64,000 nt of DNA from positions 12,183,501 to 12,247,500 of the forward strand of contig NC_090778.1 of the NCBI RefSeq assembly GCF_040054535.1, given 5' to 3'. This DNA is from Antennarius striatus. Lineage: Eukaryota > Chordata > Actinopteri > Lophiiformes > Antennariidae. The notes below the pieces were generated by a model that worked only from the letters and a program-made list of their open reading frames with translations, ran no database searches and was not told the origin of the DNA. Shown here piece by piece: positions 1-13,600 of this stretch; positions within the stretch are counted from its first letter, which is position 1; each line of letters opens with the position of its first letter. A program made the position numbers and the translations under genes.

Positions 1-723
1 TTTATAAAGGTAAATAGTCAAAGCATCGATCAAACACACTATAAAAAGGACAATGAGTGACTGCATCTGTGCAGTGTATATTGTTGAGTAACAGCTTCAA
101 ATTAATGTGAATACGGACGTGTTGTTTTAATACTTTGTTATTGCTCTATGAAAGACGAATTAGTTAGTATTTAATACACTTCAAAGGATGAAAAGTACAT
201 TAGTATTTAAAGACACACCACAAGCATGAAGAGGATCAAATGCATATTTTCCCAAAAATGAATCTGACAAGCCAAATGTCAACCCAAGCTTCAAACAATC
301 AAATATTTTATGGTCGTCAGATGGTATTTATAAATTCACCATTTCAAGTGACACATTCTAACTTTATTTTTTGCAATCAACCTCCGACCGTAATGGTGCA
401 GGTCATCACCTTGTTTTCATTATGATGCAAACATTTTCAATGCACAAAACAAGAATTCTGTGATTTTACTCTTAGGGAACTGTATATGTGTATGGTCCCC
501 GATGGTGTGGCTTTTTCACTTTTTCAGTTAAACAAGTACTGTATCCTACTCTTTCTGATCATATTTAATAAAGTATTCAGTACAGGGTAGCCTAAATTAA
601 AGAAGAATTTCTTCACTTGACCTCTGGAAAAATGAGAATTTTTACAAAAGTAAGATCCATTCATCCTGCTTGCCAAACCCATAACCTATTATTATATTAT
701 ATTTTACTATTATTATTATTATT

Positions 724-828
724 ATACTATACTATACTATACTATACTATACTATACTATACTATACTATACTATACTATACTATACTATACTATACTAT
801 ACTATACTATACTATACTATACTATATT
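724..828. repeat. ACTAT pentanucleotide microsatellite
   Basis: About 21 uninterrupted ACTAT units following a TTA/ATT-rich run. Repetitive open frames across it are artefacts. Confidence 0.97.
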
Positions 829-2142
829 ACTATTATTTCACTGAAAAGCAGGTAAATACATTATGATCAGAGAATGCATGTGCTCATTATGCAAACTTGC
901 AAATTGATATGTCTGTGTAAGTTCTCATCCATCCAGGTCATGGTTATCCAAAAGCTGTTTAAGTCAATCCACTGGATGTTAAGAAAGTTCGTGAAGACGT
1001 TTCGTGGCTGATTTTCACTTTTTCAGTTAAACAAATTGATTTACGTTTCTTCCATTGTGTTTTCATGACATATTTTCCAAACATGCAGTATTTCACAGGA
1101 AATTGTACTTCCAGTACACCTCAGGAGATTTATTATGCTTTAGTGTCATAAATCAAATTTATAAAGCCTACCCAGAATACACACATTGGGAACCTGCTCT
1201 ATGGCACCTTGTTTATTTTTATATGGTGTACAGTTGGCAGTCAGCTTCGATGAAGTGAATTGTATCAGTTATTTCTCCTGCTGCTACTGTCAGATATGGC
1301 AAAACAAAATAGTTTCATGTTTTCCCAGAATTTTTACTCCACTTTCTGGCCAAAGTGCAGAGAAAAAAGAACTTTGGCTTTCAACTTTGGCGTTCAAACT
1401 TTGATAGTGAATCCAGAATAGAGCTTTTACAGATGGAGGTTAAATGTTAGGCCTGTGTAATATCCACATTTAAACAAATAAACAAAAATCAAACAAACCA
1501 CAAAGTAAATTCATTGTGGCCCAGCTGGCTGACAGCAACAAATTGAGCACTGTTTATATTGATAAGAGACGTCCAACAATCAACCCATTTGACAAACCTC
1601 AATACAATCTAGATGCTGGGGCATAAAGCTTTGTAAACCAAAAAAGGGAAACATAAAGTGACAAACACTAAATGTGATAAAACAGTAGTTTTATATTGGA
1701 CCCAAGAGAAAACCCTAAAACCCTGCTTCATATAATTCCTACTGATAGAATAATAGGAACTATTGTGTATGGTAATGCCAACATGCAAATCTGTTCTTTC
1801 ACTAGCACTTTTACATCCAAACTTACAATTACTTTGTATTTTGTGATTGTTAACTGGCAGTAAAGGATAAAATTACGTGAAAAAATTATTTAATTTGTCA
1901 TTGTATACCCAGTTGTTCAAGCCATGCCTAGAGAGGGAGAGAGGGAGGGTGTCACTGCTTTTATCTCTCAACGTAAAATAATGGGATAAGTGGTCATCGT
2001 TAACAGTAAATACTAGCTTCACCAAAACATATACCTATATAAACCATGATAGGTGGTTGGACCTTTTGATAACTTGAAAATTTCGCAAATTCTATTTTTG
2101 AGATATATATGAAGAAATAATGCTTTCAGAGATAAAGTCATA

Positions 2143-2144
<2 letters not shown>

Positions 2145-2234
<90 letters not shown>
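2145..2234. repeat. GT dinucleotide microsatellite
   Basis: 45 pure GT units. Confidence 0.97.
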
Positions 2235-2235
<1 letters not shown>

Positions 2236-2362
2236 GTGGGCCTCTACACACAATGTATACTGTACATGCATGCAATTAAATCAACAGTGTGTGTAGAGTG
2301 TGGTAAAAATGGGGATTAGTAAAGTGTATAAAATAAAAAATAAAAATCAAGCAGTTGTTCCC

Positions 2363-2490
2363 ACCGTGGTGCACTGTCGTCGTACCCGGAGTGTCCCCCG
2401 CCTCATGCCCTATGCTGCCGAGATAGGCTCCAGCTCCCCGTGACCCGCTGCGGCGGATATGGCGGTGGTAATCTGAAGATGACTGACTGA
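2363..2490 (+). mobile_element. 5'-truncated SINE (family 1)
   Basis: This is only the 3' portion of the family 1 body: GTACCCGGAGTGTCCCCCGC, GATAGGCTCCAG, and the GAAGATGACTGACTGA tail. Nearly matching flanks, CAGTTGTTCCC (2352-2362) and CAGTTGTCCC (2491-2500), look like a target duplication. Confidence 0.75.
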
Positions 2491-2710
2491 CAGTTGTCCC
2501 TATTGAGATTTCAAAATGTTAGTTGTTGTTTCTATAAAAACATGTTGCTCTGGATGGTTTTCAAAGGCCAGAACATACAGTATGTTTAATCAATACACTC
2601 TTGCTTTACAAATCTTTCCTGTAAGCTAACCAGTTTAAGTACTGTAGCTGTTCCTCTCTTCATGACTTGGAGTGAATATAGACTAAAGGTCATTTAAGTG
2701 ATGTAGTAGA

Positions 2711-2758
2711 ATGGATGGATGGATGGATGGATGGATGGATGGATGGATGGATGGATGT
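2711..2758. repeat. ATGG tetranucleotide microsatellite
   Basis: About 12 ATGG units. No attached LINE body is visible here. Confidence 0.95.
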
Positions 2759-3315
2759 TAATTTCATTCATTTGAATTTCAGAAGGTTTAATGATGTTAC
2801 AGTTCATTCTATTTTTACTCATGTAATTTTCTGGGGGAATTAAACTGATGAATTAGCTGTCCATTTTGTTGTAGGGGGTCAGGGGTGTATGTAATTTTCA
2901 AATGATGGTCAAGAGGGTTCATTATTATTTTATTTTTCAGAACAAAAACCAAGACTCAGCATCTCTCTGTTATTTTTATATACAATCCTAGGAGATAATT
3001 TGACAATTTAGGTCATCACGAGATAGTGAATATACTGTATATAGCTGTCTGTCTGTACAACGATAAGGATCATAATCATGTACTTTTAAAATAAGTCAAC
3101 TGAGCTCATGATCCTAATATATCTATGTTTGCATCTTGATGGAAAAATAAATAATTTTATGGCTATTTTTAATTGTAATTGAGGTGAAACTGCTCATCAA
3201 CCATTCCCATACTTTGCTCCATCAGTTCACTCAAAAAATACCCTCAAGTGGGCAGGAAAAACATGGAAGAACACAACAGCATATGGCAGCATTTGAAACA
3301 AACCTGAGGAGGTTT

Positions 3316-3383
3316 AGGAGGAGGAGGCGGAAGAAAAGGAGGAGGAGGAGGAGGAAGAGGAGGAGGAGGAGGAGGAGGAGGAT
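3316..3383. repeat. GGA trinucleotide repeat, purine tract
   Basis: Imperfect GGA/GAA array on the plus strand. It makes a false Arg/Lys-rich frame on plus and a Ser-rich one on minus. Confidence 0.9.
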
Positions 3384-4603
3384 GAAGATGGTCCATGTTG
3401 CAATCTTCCATAGAGGTTTTGTTGATTGTTGAGCAGAGGAGAGCTCATCAGTCTGAAGGAGGTAAATGTGAATATTCTGAGACGAGGGGCACTGCAGTGT
3501 ATCTGCTCATTAGGCGGGGGATGCTGTAATTCAGAGACTGAGCGACTCTGCAATCAGAGGCCTATTCATTAGCATGGGGGGGCCACTTTCATCTGTAACC
3601 ACTTGAGGCTGCCAATCACAGAGGGTACGCATGACATGATGACTAAACAGAGTAGCTTAAACGCTTAGGGATGCTTGTGCACGAGAAGAGACATGTCTAA
3701 ACTCTGTCTTAAGAGCTTGTATCTGTGCATTTTTACAGTGTAGTGCTGGCAGGTGGCCCAAACTGTGTCAGCCTGATAATCATCTCTCTGCTCAGCATGA
3801 AGACAACTTTTGTTCTTAGATTTCACAAGGAGGAGCGTCATTTCCCCAAACTGATTTCTTCCTGGAGTGAGTAAAAGTAATTGATTAGAAAAAATGTTTG
3901 GCTTGAAGTTTGTAAAAGGATGAGCGCTCATCTATCTTTTGTTCATGTCCTCTCATGAGTCACAACGAACTCTCTCGGGTCAAACAGTGCACTTGCTCAC
4001 AAATCCCACATGTCGCATACTTAAAAATGGGCCAGTGATCCATACACAGATACTCCTACACGCCTGCTCAGGTCATTGTTTGTGATCTTTGATTAAATCT
4101 CTGTGATAAAAGGGAACAACTGTGTGCTTGTTTCTATCTGCTGTAGCTGTGCTGTCTGCAGGATGGTAATTCTGGGGCAAAAAGTCCTGATGTCTTGATG
4201 TTTTGATTTAATCAAATGTGTTGTTCAATATCCATCTGCTGTAGTTCCACAGAGAAAACTTATCCCAGTCTTGTTAGGATTTAACCAAGGTAGCATCTTC
4301 TTCCATTTACTGCTTCATATTGACTGTACATCTGTGACAATGCTTTCAAACTTTTGCTTTAATCAAGAATGTCAGGAAGAATGAAGAAAATATGTATTTC
4401 CGGACTATTCCCTTAAGTCTGTTTGTAGCGTTAGTGCAGACATAACTGGCCTGAGGTTAGACTTGCATAGATTTATCTCACCTGATTATTATCAACTAGT
4501 TTGATAATCACTGAATTTTTATTTTCAAACACAAATTCTGAACAAAATCCATTGAAGAACTGCTTTATCTACTTCAGCATTTATGTGACATGTTTGCTTT
4601 TTT

Positions 4604-4626
4604 GGGGGGGTGGGGGGTGGGGGGGG
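4604..4626 (+). other. Guanine-run block, potential G-quadruplex
   Basis: Three G runs (7, 6 and 8) are separated by single T bases, with a further run of 7 G near 4680. This would fold as a G-quadruplex by sequence rule. No gene context is evident. Confidence 0.5.
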
Positions 4627-6956
4627 TTGTGCTGTTGTTTGGATTAACATTTCTCAGTCCTTTGCAGAGGGCCAAGGTGGGGGGGCTGAGTGCCTTATTG
4701 TTCCCAAGCAATATGTTTTGGATTCCCTCTGATCCAAGACCAGTTAACAGTGGTTCAGCCGAGTTATAATGCACTTAGAGTTGTGGGGGACATTCTAAAG
4801 ATGCTACAGAAGAGAGGGATGAAGTAACACTGTACTTCATGTACTTGTTGCTTAAAACTAATTTCATACAACAAAATGAGACTTAATGAAATCACTGCAA
4901 ACACAGCTACAGCTGTTCTGCCTTTGGGGAACTGCTGTTGTGGATAAAGTTTCTACTGGGGACATGGTTGCATTTGTGGCAATGCAGGTGGTAGCTGTTT
5001 CTCTCTCTGCTGACAATGAACATGAACAAAGGAAGCATTGGTATGTCACATGGGATCTGAAGTCTTCTATCATCTATTGGGTTCTGAGATTTTGTAGAAC
5101 TGATTATTAATAAAATAATTGTGAGAATAATTTGACACAAACCATTATAAAAAATTATTTAAAAAAAATATAAAAATTATTTTAAAAAAAGAAAAATTAA
5201 ACAACCTGTCTGAGAAAACAGGAATTACTTTCAGCACAACTTTTAATTTGAGCCTTCATTCATTCATCCAAGTTGCCAGTTCAAAGAAGAAGAAGAATTC
5301 ACACTCACTTTCATGCCGACAATCAGTTAAATCTAGTTTTCCTAAATTTCATGGTTTTGTTTTTGGTGGTAGGAGGAACCTGGAAAAACTACCTGGAGGC
5401 AGTGGAGGGAACACAAGTTGACATTGGTGAGAACATACTAACTAAAATCCCAGGTTCTGAGGTGGATTTGAATCCAGAACTTTGTAGTTGTTAGGCAGCA
5501 GACCCTCTAGGTCCCTGTGATGAAAAACACTTAGGAACAATGGCAGTAAACAACATACCTGTCAAAATGTTAATTCATGATTAATGATACCTAGTTGATG
5601 AGGTCTGCAATCGCCATTCAGTTTACCAACAAGAGTTACAGTGAAGTAATTTGCAGGTTTTGATGACCAGCCATTTTTCTAGCTAACGTAACTGGCTGGC
5701 TGCATGACATTAAATCTACATACTGTATGTGGGGGTGGTATCTATCCTCCTTTAGTCTACATATGCCCTATTGGGCAACTATTTTTAAATAAAACAACCT
5801 TGTCACCAACATTTTTTTGTTTTTATGTCTAGGTGTATTATATATAAACTGATGTAGGAGTAATAATCATCATATTCACTTAAATCAACGTTTACTAATA
5901 TCAGCATCAAACATTCTTGTACTCTGATTACTCTGAAGACCATAAAACTAGAAGTGTAAGGGCGTGGCAAACTGGACTCATTTTTATTTACTCCAAAAAA
6001 CAAAAACAAATTGATCGGTTTGGAAATTAGGCTCTTACTCTTACACTCAAAGTAACCAATTTAGTCTTCCCATCACACACCCTTAAGTGCTGTCACACGA
6101 TTTGATAATTGCAGATTATCTGTTTTGAAAGGCCTTTTAGCAGACAACAAGCTGCCCAATCAATGACCAGAGTGAAAATGTAGAAAAAAGAAATCCAAAA
6201 TCATTCTTTAGTGAATATGAACTTTAGGTATTATAATTTATTTGTTATTTAAATGTAAATTGGAAATGCTGTGCAGATTCATATTTCAAAAATTAATACA
6301 GGTACAGATGTACTTAGGCTAATGATGCTCAGAGTTCCGTCATTCTGCATTATACTGTATGTCAATAAGTATACTGTATGCACATACGTAAAAATCAAGA
6401 TTGTCATTTTACTCCTTTTTCCATCTGTCCGCCACAAATATCTGAAATGTACAACCACTTGTAAACTGCTAAAAGCACATAATATCATGTTACTGTACAA
6501 TAAATATAAAAATATAAAATCATGTTAGTAGCCCGTAGCAACCCCAGTGACCCACAAAGCTGAGGAAGCAGCTGAAGATGAGACGGCAGCCTGAGAGACG
6601 GCAGCCTGAGAGACAACGCCGTTTTTTCTGTACTTCTTGTTTCTCCACCACAAATATTGGAACTATAAAATCAGTAGAAAACCATTAAAATCACACAATA
6701 TCAAATCAACTGTACAATAAATAAAAAACATAATATCATATTATTACTGAAAATGCATTCATAAATAAAGTACGGTACAGAAGTGGGTATGGCTATCTTA
6801 GGTTTCGCCTGGAGAAAACGTAATACAACTTACTCTGGTTTAACATCGCGTCTCCTGGAACAGAATAACGTAAGGCGACGTTTAGTGTGAAAAGTGTCCT
6901 TTGGCAATTTGTTTTCAATGAAGATGAAAACGTTTGAAAACGTTTTATGTAACAAC

Positions 6957-6961
<5 letters not shown>

Positions 6962-7041
<80 letters not shown>
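6962..7041. repeat. CA dinucleotide microsatellite
   Basis: About 40 CA units with one interruption near 7010, in the 3' flank of lhx6. Confidence 0.97.
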
Positions 7042-7044
<3 letters not shown>

Positions 7045-7280
7045 TTTAATCAGATCTTAATGATTTGAACACTGTTGTTTCATAACAGCTCTGGAACATT
7101 TTTATTAAACTGTATTTACATTGTACAAATATTGAAATATTGAATTTCAAGACATGTTCAAAAGTGCTTTTAAAAGAAGTTTTTTTTCTGAATAAATAAG
7201 AATTTCCATTTTCTTACAACAACACAAACAACAATAAAGCTGCAAATGTGCACATCAGCAAAAGAAAACACTGTTAAGGT

Positions 7281-7286
7281 TTTATT
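7281..7286 (-). terminator. Candidate polyadenylation signal of lhx6
   Basis: AATAAA on the minus strand (TTTATT on plus), about 410 nt after the lhx6 stop codon. A second copy at 7101-7106 is an alternative. AT-rich DNA makes chance matches likely. Confidence 0.3.
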
Positions 7287-7696
7287 ATAATACTGCTACG
7301 ATACTCATTTGTTTTACTTTTAGAGACCATACTGTGTGAGTGGATAAACAGAATACAAAATTCTGACCTGATGGTTTGTGTCCAATGAAAAAGTGGAAAA
7401 AGTCTAATAAAACGGGTCTTCTTTGCGTCATGAAAATCAAAGTAACATAAAAATCATGATGCTGTTGTGGATGTGGAACGTGTCTCCAGTCGCCTCAATC
7501 TGCTGTTTCTGAAGCCCGAGGTTAGGTTCAGCTTAGCAGTTTAATGGCGACGAATCCGACCAGGTTGAAATTCCATCGCCAAAAGTCTCTGTTGTTCCAA
7601 GGGATTAGTCTCCCAAATGGAGATGACTGACAGTACCTCCCCATGGATTTAATTTCACATCAGAGTGGGACGACCCAAAATGTAGATGAGAGGAGT

Positions 7697-10600
7697 TCAG
7701 CGGCTGATTGGGAGCTGTGGTAAAGAGATGGATGGCTGGGTCAAGTGGCCTGAGGCAGTAAGGACGGAAAAGGGATGAGCTGCACAAAAAGGAAAATGCA
7801 AAATGACTTTGCGGAGCAATGAGAAATTGTTCATGTAATTCAGTTAAAGACCACACAGAATTTGGTGTAAAAAAATCTTAAATATGACAAATGTGATGTC
7901 AGGAAAGATATTAAAAATGCATTTAAGATTTGATCTTATAACAGTCATTATATACCCAATGAAAATGAACCCTTAACACATTTAAAAACGCGGTCACACT
8001 TTGTCCCATGAATTATTTCTCTCATTAATGTTACTTGTTTATATTTTAATTCTTAATTGAACATCACAGCTGCGAGAGCATGCCACCACGCATTTTGTAA
8101 GCATTGTGAGTGGTGGCTGATCCTTTACCATCCTAACACTGCAGCATGAAGCAGTTATGTACCATCAAAGGTATGCATGTCATAAAAGTTACACAAATGT
8201 TGTTAAACTATCAGAAATAAGACACCAATGGTAATACAGTAAGGGTCAAAATTATGGCCCTTGAGATTTTAGGCTATGTGCAGTTGATATATATTTTATC
8301 TTTAAATTTATCAGCTTAATTTGTTATATAAGAACCACAACTGTGAAATAAATCTATTGGATATAGTGTGTAGTAAATATTTTTATATGAAAGGTGGTGC
8401 AATATTAAAATTAGGTATCGTGAAACAGAAACACTCAATAGTAGTAAAGGAGACGGTAGAGTGATTCAATACAGCGACGTCATAAAGTTCTTTAATCAGA
8501 GCTTTTAAAAAGTGTGTTATTCTGCTTGGGAACAATAAGACCTGACACTCACTGTCCAGGTATCCGTGCAGGGCCAGCAGATGTGGTTGGTCTGTGCTGC
8601 TGAACGGTGAATAGTGGATGTCGTCTGCCAGCGATGGAGGCATCCTGGATAGTGGAGCGCTCTGTGAGAAGCTGCTCAGAGGTGGCTGCTTTTTGTGTCG
8701 TGCACGGCAGTTCTGAAACCAAACCTGGGAAATATTACAGATGTAATATTATAAATTTACAACAAACATTTTGGAAATCAGGACCAAAGTTTATCTGTTT
8801 GTTTGTTTGTTTGATTGTGCCAGATAATTCACTCTAGTAGTATGACAGGATTTTACCCACAAGCTCCTAGGTCCTATTCTAAATTTTTCAAATGCCTGTT
8901 TGTAGCATGAAAAATTTAATTTATTTTTTTTACTTTTTTAGAACAAAAACTCAAAAAAACTGACATTAATTGGATGGATAGAGTCAGAGTAAATGGATTG
9001 TGTAAAAATAGGGTTTTCTTGCAGAAATGCAAAGATGTTAATATTGTTGTAAAAAAGTCAATCAATGACTGCAGTGAGGTCTTGGTGGAACTGAGCCGAT
9101 ATAAGAGAATACAGCAGCTTGACAACTGATAAATAAAGGGTTTGGTTAGGGTTAGGGTTAGGGTTAGGGTTAGGGTTTAGGCTAAGAAGGCTCAACGTCT
9201 TGGATGTGGATCATCAAATATTCAGTTAGTGAGTAACGTAACTGCAGTACAAATAGACACAAAATAAACTAAAAAACGAAGATCGATATGACTAGTAATG
9301 ACTGGTTTACAACTAAATGTGACCGTATATCATAATAATCACCAGGGCTAACGATTTATTGATTGACAGCTTAATGGACCAATGAGCCTGCGTGCAAACC
9401 TCTGTCACAAACATCATGAATTTCATCCCACTCTAAAGAGCAAACCTGTTAATTATCTTCTTCACTGAATCCCATGGGTCAGAGAGGGTTCAATAAATCA
9501 ATGGTTTCCAACCTGATGGTCAGAGCTACCCTAAATCAAAGATCCTGGAGGCCTAGTCTGGATTCATAAAATCCTTAAAATTTGACAAATTCATAGAAAC
9601 AACACACTTAATTTTGTAGGTTTACAAGTAACAACATGATGACCCTCTATCATGAAAATTCTATTGGAGATTATTTTTAGAAATTGTTGAGGCAATTGGT
9701 GGAGACAATGCTCTGGATCCAGTATCCATTACACCTGGTATCTTAAATCTGTTTTCCTTTTCACATGCATCGATCAGGAAAAGTTTACCTTGAATTTGTT
9801 AATGTACAAACAGATCTCAACAATTTCAAAAGAAGCACTGTCAATGTGAACAAACACAAAAATGACAACCAATAAATGCTAATGTTCTGTATGTTTTTCT
9901 TTTTTCACCTCAGAATCTCTTCAAAGTGGTTGAATCCCCAGCAGGAACTGTGATTGAATCAAATGTCTAACAGTATCACTTTACAACCATATGACTCATC
10001 GTTCCCTACTTGTATGACTCGTCTACTCAGTCCCGTCATTTCTGCCAGTTTCTGCAACGTCTGAGCGTCAGGGTTGTTATCCTGGGCAAACTGAGACTGC
10101 ATCACCTGCAAGGACACACTGTCCTCAGTCATGAGCTAATGCATACATGCAATATCATGTAAAAAGTGGGTAACAGCACTAAACTACACTCAAACACACA
10201 AATCTGACACCACATCGTACCTGCAGTTGCTCAGCAGTAAATGAGGTCCGCGCTCTCTTGGCTGGTTTTGGTTGGCAGTCCTGATCAGATGGCAGCGCTC
10301 CTTCCAGAGTCAGTCCTGTGCCTTTAAGGAAACACAATCTCAGCTTGTCACTCACATTTCAGTGGTTCTACTGGGATGTTGCTTGGTTACAGCTCACATC
10401 TGAGTCATGACACAGAATATTTGTCCAAACAACTCATTTAAAATACAATGTTCTCTTGCCAACAGCCACACAGTCCAAAATATTTGCACAATTACAGCCA
10501 TGTTTTCCACAGTGACAGCCCAACACTGACCATTCTCCCACTGTAGTGAAAAAAAAATGCAGGATATGAGGTAGATTTCATGATCTATGTGGACTTCATA

Positions 10601-13600
10601 GTAAATTATTTCTTAATGATTTTCCTTCAACTTGTTATCCTCTATGATTTTTTTAAAAAATGTGTCAGTTAAAGTTATATACCAACAGTGCTTATGAACA
10701 AATTAATCACATCTGTTATGTGGGTCAGTGTCTTTATCTGCAGATATCCTTTCTTCTTTCTATTTACTTGCTTTGTTACCATTTTATTGTACTTATGATA
10801 TTTCTGAGCAACAAGAATTCTGGAAAAAGATATTTGATTGTTTTGTATCAATTACAGGTTGTCAAATAAGTAAAGACTAACTGGGAAATACTGTACAACA
10901 CAACCATAAAACATATTCCTTTTACTGCTGCACCTTTACTGACAAATCAAGCATTATGTGTCTTTAACTTGATCTTACAACCCTGGCATCTTCATTTTAA
11001 GTTTAAAAAAAGACCAAATGTTTGGATTTCATGATGAAAACAAACCTGAAATGCTCAGGACTGTCTATTATGTGAACTGTGTATTGTGAAGAAGTCAACA
11101 GTAAATCGGTGATGTTTAGAAAAAGGTTTGTGGAAGAAAAGACAAGTCGTCTTTTTGCTAAACACTGGAAACCCTTAACTTACACAAATCTCACTCATAG
11201 AATATGTAACCATGGAAACAAACAAAAAAAGGAAAACTGTGACAATTCCTCAGGTAAAATAAAGGAACCGTCTGTGGACTTGGTTATTGAGTTGTGTTCC
11301 AGAAACAGAAAAAAACCCCAAACATAACAAATCACCAGAATGACTGTAATTCCAAATGTAGAAATTGATCAAATAAATTTAAAAAATTAAAAATAGAACA
11401 AAAATATCCCTAAATAGAAATATGCATGTTACTTTTGATGAATTCACAAAGGTTTGTTTAAAAATGTTATTTGAGTGATGAAGACAAGCAGACGAATGGA
11501 ACCCAATATTTTCCTGTTTGCTACTGATGCTCTGACTCTTGAATTTCTTTCTTCATCTTTTTTTTGGTAATTAAAAAAATAAAAAGGCATATCTTCACCA
11601 TTTTCTGCAGCCCTGCGTAGATTGTCCAGCATGATGTCATAGTGGCTGCGGCAGAGCACCCTGCCCTCCACCAGACCAAACTCCTCCCCTGTGGACAGCT
11701 GCCTCTTACACGAGAAACACGCAAAGCAAGCCAGGTGGTACACACTGCCTCGAGCCCGCCGGACCCAGTCGCTGGCGTACACCTGGCGACCACACTGGGC
11801 ACACTTTGTTCCGAACCTACTGCAAAGAAGAAGGAAATGTTAAGGTGAAGGTTGGCATCAAGCCGCAGAGCTCAAATGTAGTTGTTCTGTATGTAACTTT
11901 GGAAATAAAAATCATATCCTAACGATCCAAATGTTAGTTTATTTAAGTCACTCAGTGCTATTTGCAGTGGGTTTTGAGGTAACTGTAATGAGTGTATCAA
12001 CCTTTTCTACCCCAACCAGACTTTTGCTAGCCCTGACATTGATAGTCCATACAATAAAAAGTCAGAATGTAAAGAGATCTTGAGCAAATTAGTGTGGGTT
12101 AAAACAGAGGCGCTTCATCTGAGCAGTGCTCTGTTTGGGCCAATGGATTTTATGTGTCATATCTGATTAAGGATAACCTCATTAGAGAATATTCATCATG
12201 TGAGCTAATCAAAATTACAATCTCCTAAATCTACATGTTGTTTCTTTAAAAATAAAAATAAAAACACACACTGGAATGCTGTTGGACTTTCAGGATAGCC
12301 ACCCGCCTCACTGGGTGGATTCGTTCACTGATCTGAAGTGACCAGTGACAGTGAGCAGATGAAAACACTGACAGCTGATTTTTACAGCTGTCAATGATTT
12401 CATGTTTTTCAAAACATATTTTTTCTTGTTGTTTGCTGAGAAATGTTCTGCCAAAAAAGAGAGATGTAGAGAAAGCAATTTAAGACTAAAAGCTCATAAT
12501 GGCAAACACTTTTTTACCCCACCGAGAAAGCTGCCATTCTCTCAAGTGAAATCCAGATCTTTTTAATCAAATCAACAAATGTGTGCAAAGTTGATTTAGA
12601 AAAGAAAACAACTGTAAAAACAGAGAGGGAAAAATTTATACAATTGATTTATCATTTAGACAAAATAATTCACAGGTCATCAATCACTGCTCCAATGCGA
12701 AATTCATTTTTTTAATCATCATTCATGTCTAGAACCAATTTAGATGACATACTTATACTCTGTGATGTTTTAAATCCACAAGGCTTTTGATTATTACGAG
12801 GAAAAACAGGAATAATGTTATATAAATATAATTAAAGAAAATAGTTAAAAAGCATCATTTTCAAGATGAATGCAAGGAGAGATTTATTAGTTTCAGTGTT
12901 TAGAATTACGTAGATGCAAGAAAGAGAATAATAATTACAAAAAAAACTTTTTCTTTTTCTTTATGCTTTGCATTTTCTCATTAAAAATGTATTTGTTATT
13001 TACATTCTGGATTTACAAACCCTTCCCTCAAAACAGGAAATTTAAGAAACCTGTTGATAAATTAATTTATCTCAAACCAAAACGATAAACTACTACATCC
13101 ATTTAATTACTGTACATATTTTTTCAATACATGTATTCTGATTCATTTCAATGTTATTTATTTATTTTTAATAAAAAATAATCAATTAAAATTAAACGTC
13201 ACTCGCTATCAAGAGATGCTGGCAGATTATTCTTTGAGGCCTTGTGGAAAAAATAAAACGTATATTTTACGGTGATGGCGTGTACTGGAATTGTTGGCTG
13301 CGGGTCCTATATAGTCTCATTAAAATATATAATTTCCACGTCTACTGTCAGCTTTATTTGATCAGTTTAGTCACCAGCAATTTAAGAATAAAGAAAGCTA
13401 GAATGAAAGGTGATCTTACCTGAAGTAATCGAGTTTGCAGAAAATTTCTTTGTTTTTCACGTAGCAGCTGTTGTGTTGGCGCAGAGACGCTCTGCAGACT
13501 GAACACTCCAAACACCCCAAATGCCAATTCAGGTTGTTCACCTGTGGAGGTTGAAAACGGGCTGATGCGTGTCTGCGTGCGGGGAGGATGTCCGATAATC

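Larger units (their letters stand above)
1..7080. other. 3' flank of lhx6, no gene seen
   Basis: AT-rich DNA with the microsatellites and truncated SINE listed separately, plus degenerate repeats near 5275-5520 and 6530-6610. The open frames are short, without domain motifs or splice-consistent neighbours. The stretches 3480-3650 and 3920-4200 are more complex, with ATTA and TTTGATT motifs, and are the likeliest place for conserved regulatory DNA. Confidence 0.6.

Noticed and set aside
3184-3553. Arg/Lys-rich frame on plus and Ser-rich frame on minus
   Set aside because: Both are translations of the imperfect GGA repeat; no other coding evidence.
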